The notes below the pieces were generated by a model. That model did no database searches, was not told the origin of the DNA, and saw only the letters and a program-made list of their open reading frames with translations. From an uncultured Collinsella sp. (GTDB taxonomy: Bacteria > Actinomycetota > Coriobacteriia > Coriobacteriales > Coriobacteriaceae), in contig CABVAO010000072.1 in NCBI GenBank assembly GCA_902496335.1, positions 1 through 6,799 on the forward strand: a stretch of DNA of 6,799 bases, given 5' to 3'. The number at the start of each line of letters is the position of its first letter. Within the stretch, counting starts at the first letter, position 1. A program made the translations under genes and the position numbers. Below are positions 1 to 6,799 of this stretch, one piece after another.

Positions 1-23
1 GTTTCCTGCTCTACAGTCCTGCT

Positions 24-60
24 CACGACGGAGGCCACATTAAGTGGCCTCCTGTTCGTG
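24..60. terminator. Strong hairpin at left edge, probable terminator of an upstream gene
   Basis: GGAGGCCAC (30-38) pairs perfectly with GTGGCCTCC (44-52) around the 5-nt loop ATTAA. The stem can be extended by CACGA (24-28) with TCGTG (56-60) across a small internal loop. No long T-run follows on either strand, so intrinsic termination is not certain. Its position, more than 100 bases before the first gene's putative promoter, fits the 3' end of a gene lying left of the window. The orientation cannot be decided from the sequence. Confidence 0.55.
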
Positions 61-172
61 CGGAACTCGCGATTAACTTAACCCCCGCACCCCTCGCGCG
101 GCGGGCAACCGTCGTTGGACTTATCACTGACACCAATAAACCGCTTGCATATCGTCTGTTGGCCTGGCACGG

Positions 173-178
173 TACAAT
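173..178 (+). promoter_or_regulatory. Putative -10 element (TACAAT) for the rRNA methyltransferase gene
   Basis: TACAAT lies 38 bases before the ATG at 217, leaving a short leader of roughly 30 bases. No good -35 hexamer occurs at 16-18 bp. The nearest TTG-type hexamer, TTGCAT (145-150), is 22 bp away, which is too far for a standard sigma-70 promoter. The call rests on the hexamer, its position, and similar TACAAT boxes before two other genes in the window. Confidence 0.4.
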
Positions 179-216
179 GCTTGTAGCTTTAAATTTATAA
201 ATTAGTGGGGTTATCG

Positions 217-1653
217 ATGGCAGAATCTCGTGCGGAGCGTAGGGCTCGTCGTGCTTTGGTGGAGGCGGCTGAGGGGTCGAAGGAGGAGAAATCTTCTACG
301 AAATCCAAGTCTTCTAAAGCTGCAAAAAGCAAGTCGGCTAAGGCCAAGCGTCCCGGCTCTCGTCGGAACGAGGATAAGGCATCTCAGACTCGCTCCAAGC
401 GCTCGCATAAAGATCGGGTTTCGTCTGCGCGTAAGGCTGTGGACCCCAAGTCTCCCTGTTCGATCATGAAAGCTTGCGGTGGGTGTACGGCGCTCAATCG
501 TCCTTATAAGAAGCAGCTCGCCGCCAAGCAGGCTGCTATGGAGGAGCTTTTTGCTGCTCTTTGCGAGCGTGAGGGTATTAGCGTCGACCCCATTCGCGGT
601 ATGGGCGTCACCCTGGGCGACCCGGGCAAATATCCTGCGCCGCGTGGCTTTCGTCATAAGGCTGCCACTCCCTTTGCTCCCGGTAAGGAGGGCGCTGTCC
701 GTTGCGGTTTCTTTGAGCGCGGCACGCACAAGATCGTTGCCGTACCCGAATGCCCCGTCGAGGCACCGGGCGCCCGACAAATTCTTAACGGCATCGCGCG
801 TGAAGCTGAGCGCCTGCACATTCCCGCCTTTAACGAGGACAAGCATCTGGGCTTGCTCCGCTATGCCGTCGTCCGCTGCGGTTGGCGTACCGACCAGGTC
901 ATGGTTACGCTCGTGACCGCCCAGCGTGACTTACCGCATGCGCAGGAGTTCTTTGAGGCTGTCGCCGCACTCAATCCGCACATCGTCACCGTCGCCCAAA
1001 ACATCAACGGACGTCCCGGCAACGCCATCCTCGGCGAGGAAACCCGCATTGTATATGGCGCCGAGTGCATGCGCGACCAGCTGCTCGGCTGCGAGTTCGA
1101 TATCTCCCCCACCGCGTTCTACCAGACCAACCCGCAGCAGACCGAGCTGCTCTATCAGCTCGCGATTGACGGCATGGACCTGCAGCAGGGCGACGTACTC
1201 ATGGATGCCTATTGCGGTAGTGGAACTATCGGCCTGTGCGCAGCCAAAGCCGCCCAGGACAAGGGCGTCGGTATTATGCTGCTTGGCGTGGAGCGCAACC
1301 ACGCCGGCATTGCCGACGCACGTCGTAATGCCGAGCTCAACGGCCTCACCCGCAGCGCTTGGTTTATGGCCGACGATGCGACCGATTACATCCTGGATGC
1401 CGCCGACAACAACGAACGCGTCGACGTTCTTTCCATCGACCCGCCGCGCGCCGGCTCCACGCCCGAGTTCCTCGAAGCTGCCTGCGCACTTAAGCCGCGC
1501 CGCATCACCTATATCAGCTGCAACCCCGTGACCCAAGAGCGCGACCTGCACCAGCTCCTCGACGGAGGCTATCGCCTGCTCAAGATCACGCCAGTCGACA
1601 TGTTCCCCCATACCGACCACACCGAAACCGTAGCGGTCCTCGAACGCCGCTAA
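217..1653 (+). CDS. rlmD: RlmD/RlmCD-type 23S rRNA (uracil-C5)-methyltransferase
   Basis: The protein (478 aa) belongs to the RumA/RlmD/TrmA family, which uses SAM to methylate C5 of uracil in RNA, in RlmD at U1939 of 23S rRNA. Residues 1-80 are a basic, low-complexity Lys/Ser/Arg/Ala tail. A C-x5-C-x2-C cluster follows (C81, C87, C90), with the likely fourth [4Fe-4S] ligand at C179 in the ECPVE motif. The SAM-binding fold shows DAYCGSGTIGL near 330-340 and IDPPRAG near 407-413. The catalytic nucleophile is expected to be C435 in YISCNP and the general base E470 in HTETV. The N-terminal TRAM domain of E. coli RlmD is not visible; the basic tail takes its place. ATG 217 is preferred over in-frame GTG 205 because a GTGGGG stretch lies 6 bases before it and nothing SD-like precedes 205. 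The family is secure. Whether it modifies U1939, U747 or both (as RlmCD does) cannot be told from the sequence. Confidence 0.9.
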   Translation: MAESRAERRARRALVEAAEGSKEEKSSTKSKSSKAAKSKSAKAKRPGSRRNEDKASQTRSKRSHKDRVSSARKAVDPKSPCSIMKACGGCTALNRPYKKQLAAKQAAMEELFAALCEREGISVDPIRGMGVTLGDPGKYPAPRGFRHKAATPFAPGKEGAVRCGFFERGTHKIVAVPECPVEAPGARQILNGIAREAERLHIPAFNEDKHLGLLRYAVVRCGWRTDQVMVTLVTAQRDLPHAQEFFEAVAALNPHIVTVAQNINGRPGNAILGEETRIVYGAECMRDQLLGCEFDISPTAFYQTNPQQTELLYQLAIDGMDLQQGDVLMDAYCGSGTIGLCAAKAAQDKGVGIMLLGVERNHAGIADARRNAELNGLTRSAWFMADDATDYILDAADNNERVDVLSIDPPRAGSTPEFLEAACALKPRRITYISCNPVTQERDLHQLLDGGYRLLKITPVDMFPHTDHTETVAVLERR

Positions 1654-1681
1654 CCAACCTCAGTAGATTTTTGGGACAAGA

Positions 1682-1711
1682 AAGGGGGCGACCCGTCTGG
1701 GCCGCCCCCTT
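1682..1711. terminator. Bidirectional terminator between convergent genes
   Basis: AAGGGGGCG (1682-1690) pairs with CGCCCCCTT (1703-1711). Inside it CCC (1692-1694) pairs with GGG (1699-1701) around a GTCT loop, with one A/C mismatch. The plus strand continues CGCTTGGTTT and the minus strand TTTCTTGT after the shared stem, so both sides have a modest T-rich tail. It lies 28 bases after the methyltransferase stop and 20 bases after the stop of the leftward PHP gene, so it can serve both. Confidence 0.85.
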
Positions 1712-1731
1712 CGCTTGGTTTAAAAATTCCG

Positions 1732-2553
1732 CTATATCCCCTTGCGCAGGTCGCACACGCCGGCTGCCGCCATCTCGCGCAGCAGCGTCTCGCGATCGCG
1801 CGTCACGATCAGATCCAACGGGAAGTGAATCTCGTCGAGCATCTTGCGAGCGTAATCGAGCTTACCAATTGCCATGCCAATGTGCGCATCGGTCGAAACG
1901 CCAATGCCCACGCCCAGCTCGGCGCAGCGCTCGGCGATCTTGCGGCATACGACCCAATGCTCAGTGTCGACACCGTGTTCAAGACTATGGTTGTTGATCT
2001 CGATAATCTTGTGCTTGGCCTTAGCCGCCAACAGCACCTCGTCGATATCGAACGGCACGCCCGAACGCCCCGTGTGACCCAGCATGAACACCTTGGGGTG
2101 CTCCAGGGCATTGATATACATCTCGGTCGTCTGGGCCAGCGTCGCGCCTTCAGCAATCTGCGGATTATGCACGCTCGCAACCAAATAATCCAAATTACGC
2201 GTAACCAAATCGAACAGCGAATGCTGACGGCTGTACGAATCGCCGGCAATATCGAGCGTGACAGGAGTGTCCTCGCCAAACAGGCTTCCGTCCAGCGAAA
2301 CGATATCGGCCTCGGCACCACGCAGCACCAGCACGCCGCTCCAAATGCGCGGCCAGATATCCTGGTTGATAAAGAACTGGTAACTGCGCAGGTCATTGGG
2401 GCAAGCCGTAACCATAGAGCTCAAATGGTCGGCAGATCCGAGCACCTGCAGACCACGCTCTGCCGCCCAGTACACATTCTCCTCAATGGTCGAATATGCA
2501 TGCGCAGAGAACATCGTATGGGTATGAATGTCACAAGAAAGCAGGTAGGGCAT
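1732..2553 (-). CDS. PHP-domain metal-dependent hydrolase/phosphatase, YcdX type
   Basis: This 273-aa protein covers the full PHP fold and closely resembles the E. coli YcdX group, which has a trinuclear metal site and phosphatase activity in vitro. All nine expected metal ligands are visible: H10 and H12 (DIHTHT), H18 (SAHAYST), H43 (ADH), E81 (GAEADI), H129 (SVHN), H160 (GHTGRSG), and D222 plus H224 (STDAH). Other family hallmarks are the FINQDIWPRI segment (61-70) and EINNHS (185-190). There is no signal peptide or membrane segment, so it should be cytosolic. The start is well fixed by AAGGAG (2559-2564, minus strand) 5 bases before the ATG. It lies 165 bases downstream of the aminotransferase stop and seems to have its own promoter. 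The natural substrate is unknown for this family and is not suggested by the neighbours. Histidinol phosphatase (HisK type) is a less likely alternative, as no histidine genes are nearby. Confidence 0.9.
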   Translation of the reverse strand: MPYLLSCDIHTHTMFSAHAYSTIEENVYWAAERGLQVLGSADHLSSMVTACPNDLRSYQFFINQDIWPRIWSGVLVLRGAEADIVSLDGSLFGEDTPVTLDIAGDSYSRQHSLFDLVTRNLDYLVASVHNPQIAEGATLAQTTEMYINALEHPKVFMLGHTGRSGVPFDIDEVLLAAKAKHKIIEINNHSLEHGVDTEHWVVCRKIAERCAELGVGIGVSTDAHIGMAIGKLDYARKMLDEIHFPLDLIVTRDRETLLREMAAAGVCDLRKGI

Positions 2554-2590
2554 CAGGTCTCCTTATCTGGCACGGCCGTCGCTTATATTC

Positions 2591-2620
2591 ATTGTACGCA
2601 TAGCCTTCGATAGTCGTAAA
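2591..2620 (-). promoter_or_regulatory. Putative promoter of the PHP hydrolase gene
   Basis: On the minus strand, TACAAT (2591-2596) is preceded at an 18-bp spacing by TTTACG (2615-2620), which matches four of six positions of the -35 consensus TTGACA. The -10 box lies 37 bases before the ATG at 2553, similar to the spacing seen at the methyltransferase gene. It suggests independent transcription rather than read-through from the aminotransferase gene. Confidence 0.45.
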
Positions 2621-2653
2621 ACCACTCCATCCCAAAGACACAACGTCCATGAC

Positions 2654-2684
2654 AACGGGGTCCGGCTTAACACCAAACCCCGTT
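2654..2684. terminator. Stem-loop downstream of the aminotransferase gene, possible terminator
   Basis: AACGGGGT (2654-2661) pairs perfectly with ACCCCGTT (2677-2684) around a 15-base loop. It lies 34 bases beyond the aminotransferase stop and upstream of the PHP promoter, the expected place for a terminator. The minus strand continues GTTGTCATGG, without a clear T-run, so this may be a rho-dependent or weak terminator, or a leader hairpin. Confidence 0.35.
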
Positions 2685-2718
2685 TCACGTAAAACATTGT
2701 AGGCAGAGCGCTTTACTT

Positions 2719-3903
2719 TTAACGATACTCGTCCGCCAACTGTTTCCAAGCGGGTAGCGAATTGACAATCGTTTCGTAGCTCACGCAATAGCCCAGGCGG
2801 AACCAACCCGGCATACCAAAGCTGTCCGAGGGAACCGCAAGCAACTCATACTTCTTTGCGCGCTCGCAAAACGCATTCGCATCGGACTCCAACGCTTTCA
2901 CCCATAGGTAGAACGCGCCATCCGGCTCAACATAGGTGTAGCCATACTCCGCTAGTGCGTCGGTAAGCGCGGTGCGGTTACGTGCATAGGCCTCAACGTC
3001 ACTCGGCTCATCGATGCAGTCGATAATTACGCGCTGAAAGAGCGCCGGCGCGCACACGAAGCCCAGCGTACGGGCAGCACCCGCAACAGCCGGCATCAGA
3101 CGGGCAGCCTGCGGATTGGTGTTGGGAACCAAGATCCAGCCCACGCGCTCGCCCGGTAGCGACAGTGACTTGGAATACGAGTAGCACACCACGGTGTTCT
3201 CGTAGATCGAGGGCACCCAAGGCACCTCGGCACCGTACACGATCTCGCGGTACGGCTCATCCGAGATGAGCATGATCGGATTCTCGGGATCGCGCTGAGT
3301 GTTGGCCTCGCGCAGAGCATTGGCCAGTCGCGTCAGCGTGTCGCGTGTATATACGGCACCAGTCGGATTGTTGGGCGAGTCGATGATAACGGCAGTCGTC
3401 TTATCGGTAATCGCCTTGAGCACGTTGTCCACGCTCAGCTGGAACGTATCTTCATCGGCGAGCGCCTCAACACACGTACAGCCGGCCTTCTCAATCCAAA
3501 CGCGATACTCCGGAAAGTACGGGGCGATAACAATAACCTCGTCGCCCGGATTCGTAACGGCGTTGAGCGCGCAGGTGAGCGAAGCCGCGGCACCCACCGT
3601 CATAAAGACGTCTTTGCCCTCATAGCTCGTGCCAAAGCGGCGGTTGAGCGATTCGGCGACGGCTGCTCGACATTGCGGCAGGCCCGGCGCGGGAGTGTAG
3701 CCGTGCAGCTGGTCGCTCGGCAGCTCCAGGGCCTTCTTAATGGACTCAGCCACAGCAGCGGGCGCCGGAACACTCGGGTTGCCCAGAGAAAAATCGAATA
3801 CGTTCTCCGCACCGATCTGTGCCTTGCGCTCAAGGCCATAGCTAAAAATCTCGCGGATGATGGAGCTTTCCGCACCGCGAGCATACATAGTTTCGTTGAT
3901 CAT
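2719..3903 (-). CDS. Class I/II PLP-dependent aminotransferase
   Basis: The 394-aa protein has the full fold-type I aminotransferase set (the aspartate/aromatic aminotransferase superfamily). It has an N-terminal SLGNPS motif (39-44), a GYTPAPG motif (68-74), and Y133 in the position that stacks on the cofactor. SPNNPTG (176-182) and SDEPYRE (214-220) follow, with N179, D215 and Y218 expected to contact PLP. The Schiff-base lysine is K245 in SYSKSLSLPGERVG, and R369 in WFRLGYC should bind the substrate carboxylate. It therefore transfers an amino group between an amino acid and a 2-oxo acid in the cytosol; the substrate is not predictable from motifs. The reading frame stays open upstream to an ATG ending at 4002, but that extension runs through the palindrome at 3963-4024. 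AAAGGGG 5 bases before the ATG at 3903 fixes the shorter start. The length then matches the family. Neighbours give no pathway clue. Confidence 0.9.
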   Translation of the reverse strand: MINETMYARGAESSIIREIFSYGLERKAQIGAENVFDFSLGNPSVPAPAAVAESIKKALELPSDQLHGYTPAPGLPQCRAAVAESLNRRFGTSYEGKDVFMTVGAAASLTCALNAVTNPGDEVIVIAPYFPEYRVWIEKAGCTCVEALADEDTFQLSVDNVLKAITDKTTAVIIDSPNNPTGAVYTRDTLTRLANALREANTQRDPENPIMLISDEPYREIVYGAEVPWVPSIYENTVVCYSYSKSLSLPGERVGWILVPNTNPQAARLMPAVAGAARTLGFVCAPALFQRVIIDCIDEPSDVEAYARNRTALTDALAEYGYTYVEPDGAFYLWVKALESDANAFCERAKKYELLAVPSDSFGMPGWFRLGYCVSYETIVNSLPAWKQLADEYR

Positions 3904-3908
3904 CTGTT

Positions 3909-3915
3909 CCCCTTT
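3909..3915 (-). promoter_or_regulatory. Shine-Dalgarno site that sets the aminotransferase start
   Basis: On the minus strand AAAGGGG sits 5 bases before the ATG at 3903, whose product begins MINETMYARG. This favours that codon over the in-frame ATG 99 bases upstream, which lies inside the palindrome arm and would place translated codons across the putative -10 box. Confidence 0.75.
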
Positions 3916-3927
3916 CGCATAGGCGCT

Positions 3928-3933
3928 ATTGTA
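3928..3933 (-). promoter_or_regulatory. Putative -10 element (TACAAT) for the aminotransferase gene
   Basis: TACAAT in the context GCGTACAATAGCG lies 24 bases before the ATG at 3903. The same GCGTACAAT string precedes the PHP gene. No good -35 hexamer occurs at 16-18 bp; TTGCTG (3957-3962) is 23 bp away. The palindrome begins just upstream of this region. Confidence 0.4.
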
Positions 3934-3962
3934 CGCTTTAGCCGAGCAAAGTGCCGCAGCAA

Positions 3963-4024
3963 TGTTGATTGGGGACAGACTTAAATGCGTGAAAACGCTC
4001 ATTTAAGTCTGTCCCCAATCAACA
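3963..4024. repeat. 25-bp perfect inverted repeat with GAAA loop, REP/MITE-like palindrome
   Basis: The arm 3963-3987 (starting TGTTGATTGGGGACAG and ending ACTTAAATG) is the exact reverse complement of 4000-4024. The 12 bases between contain CGT-GAAA-ACG, a short inner stem closed by a GNRA-type tetraloop, plus a 2-base bulge. The unit lies between the ftsH terminator and the aminotransferase promoter. It has no T-run, so it is unlikely to be the primary terminator. Its size and intergenic position fit a dispersed palindromic repeat moved by a REP-associated (Y1) transposase. That assignment is an inference, since only one copy is in the window. Confidence 0.8.
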
Positions 4025-4040
4025 GACGGCCCCATATCGC

Positions 4041-4082
4041 TCAAAAGAAAAAGCCTCCGCAGGTTTCCCCGCGGAGGCTTTC
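4041..4082 (-). terminator. Rho-independent terminator of the hpt-ftsH operon
   Basis: AAAGCCTCCGC (4050-4060) pairs perfectly with GCGGAGGCTTT (4071-4081) around a 10-base loop. On the minus strand the stem is followed by a U-rich tail (TTTCTTTTGA, 4041-4050). The hairpin starts about 11 bases after the ftsH stop codon. This is a canonical intrinsic terminator for leftward transcription. Confidence 0.92.
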
Positions 4083-4092
4083 GCCACAAAGA

Positions 4093-6228
<2,136 letters not shown>

Positions 6229-6229
6229 C

Positions 6230-6778
6230 TTACGAATAAACCTCCGGTTTCAAAATGCCCAGATACGGAAGGTTACGATAGCGCTCGGCATAGTCGAGGC
6301 CGTAGCCCACCACAAAGGCATCGGGGCAATGGGTTCCAACATACTTGGGCGTGATGGCCGAGGTGCGGTCCTCAACGTCCTTCCACAGGAAGGCAGCGAC
6401 CTCCAGCGAAGCGGGCTTGCGGCTCTCGAGGTTCTTCATCAGGTACTTGAGGGTCAGGCCCGAGTCCAGAATGTCCTCGACGATCAGCACGTCGCGACCA
6501 CGGATGTCGATATCCAGATCCTTAATGATACGCACGATGCCCGAAGACTTCACACCGTCGCCATAGCTCGAAACAGCCATGAAATCGATGTTGGTCGGCA
6601 GCTCGATCTTGCGCATCAGGTCGCCCATAAAGACCACGGCACCGCGCAGGACCGCAATCAGCACCAGATCCTTACCCGCGTAGTCGCGCGTAATCTCCTC
6701 GCCTAGGCGAGAGACGATACCGTCGATATCCTCCTGCGTAAACAGAACCTTCTCGATATCCGGATGTTGAGAAGCCAT
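6230..6778 (-). CDS. hpt: Hypoxanthine phosphoribosyltransferase
   Basis: This enzyme salvages hypoxanthine, and in many bacteria guanine, by joining it to PRPP to give IMP or GMP in the cytosol. The 182-aa length is typical of bacterial Hpt. Visible landmarks are the VLRGAV loop (43-48), the flexible-loop pair S71-Y72, and the PRPP signature VLIVEDILDSGLTL (97-110). Within that signature E101-D102 should bind ribose and D105 should be the catalytic base. K133 and the FVVGYGLDY segment (155-163) contact the purine and metal. The start is supported by GAAAGGG (6784-6790, minus strand) 5 bases upstream. The stop lies one base before the ftsH ATG, so the two are surely cotranscribed and probably translationally coupled. 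In many Gram-positive bacteria tilS lies directly upstream; only 21 bases remain here, too few to tell, and the operon promoter must lie beyond the right edge. Confidence 0.96.
   Translation of the reverse strand: MASQHPDIEKVLFTQEDIDGIVSRLGEEITRDYAGKDLVLIAVLRGAVVFMGDLMRKIELPTNIDFMAVSSYGDGVKSSGIVRIIKDLDIDIRGRDVLIVEDILDSGLTLKYLMKNLESRKPASLEVAAFLWKDVEDRTSAITPKYVGTHCPDAFVVGYGLDYAERYRNLPYLGILKPEVYS
6241..6245 (-). promoter_or_regulatory. Shine-Dalgarno site for ftsH inside the hpt 3' end
   Basis: GGAGG on the minus strand lies 12 bases before the ftsH ATG at 6228, within the last codons of hpt. The spacing is longer than the usual 5-9 bases. Ribosomes ending on hpt (TAA-G-ATG junction) could restart on ftsH, which would make the suboptimal spacing tolerable. 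Confidence 0.55.
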
Positions 6779-6799
6779 GACAACCCTTTCTTGTGCTTA

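Noticed and set aside
82..117. Short inverted repeats CCCGC/GCGGG and CAAC/GTTG upstream of the methyltransferase gene
   Set aside because: Stems of 4-5 bp in GC-rich sequence are expected by chance, and no operator or riboswitch pattern is visible.
211..846. Leftward open frame of 211 codons opposite the 5' part of the methyltransferase gene
   Set aside because: Its Arg/Leu-rich product mirrors the Lys/Ser-rich tail on the other strand. It shows no family motif or start signals.
931..1620. Leftward open frame of 229 codons opposite the methyltransferase gene
   Set aside because: It lies wholly within the conserved methyltransferase coding region, with no ribosome site or recognisable motif, and is explained by codon bias.
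2531..2806. Leftward 91-codon frame spanning the aminotransferase end, the spacer and the PHP start
   Set aside because: It overlaps two well-supported genes in other frames, contains the hairpin and promoter signals, and resembles no known protein. It is most likely chance.
3963..4024. Palindrome as the main ftsH terminator or as a CRISPR-type repeat
   Set aside because: A better terminator with a U-tract lies between it and ftsH, and there is only one unit with no spacer array.

Overview
This is an ordinary-looking chromosomal window from a GC-rich bacterium, most likely a member of the Coriobacteriia such as a Collinsella relative. That placement is an inference from three things: the character of the FtsH and RlmD-type proteins, the hpt-ftsH gene pair, and a long palindrome built on GGGGACAGACTTAAATG, a type I associate with that group. 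No database search backs it. Five genes can be supported, and none looks like phage, plasmid, defence or other accessory cargo.

Layout. Positions 1-216 hold a strong hairpin at the extreme left, probably the terminator of a gene outside the window, and then the upstream region of the only rightward gene. Positions 217-1653 (+) encode an RlmD/RlmCD-type 23S rRNA uracil-C5 methyltransferase. A GC-rich bidirectional hairpin separates it from the convergent gene behind it. All remaining genes point left. They are a YcdX-type PHP metal-dependent hydrolase (1732-2553), a class I/II PLP-dependent aminotransferase (2719-3903), the membrane protease FtsH (4093-6228) and hypoxanthine phosphoribosyltransferase (6230-6778). 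hpt and ftsH are separated by one base and form an operon, which ends at a textbook rho-independent terminator at 4041-4082.

How the genes relate. hpt (purine salvage) and ftsH (membrane and cytosolic protein quality control) form a pair seen in many Gram-positive bacteria, usually downstream of tilS. The region upstream of hpt is cut off by the window edge. The aminotransferase and the PHP hydrolase each seem to have their own promoter with a TACAAT -10 element and appear to be separate units. Nothing in the sequence links them to one pathway.

The most unusual structure is a 25-bp perfect inverted repeat around a GAAA loop at 3963-4024. It sits between the ftsH terminator and the aminotransferase promoter and probably belongs to a dispersed REP/MITE-like family. 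I found no convincing undescribed multi-gene system here.
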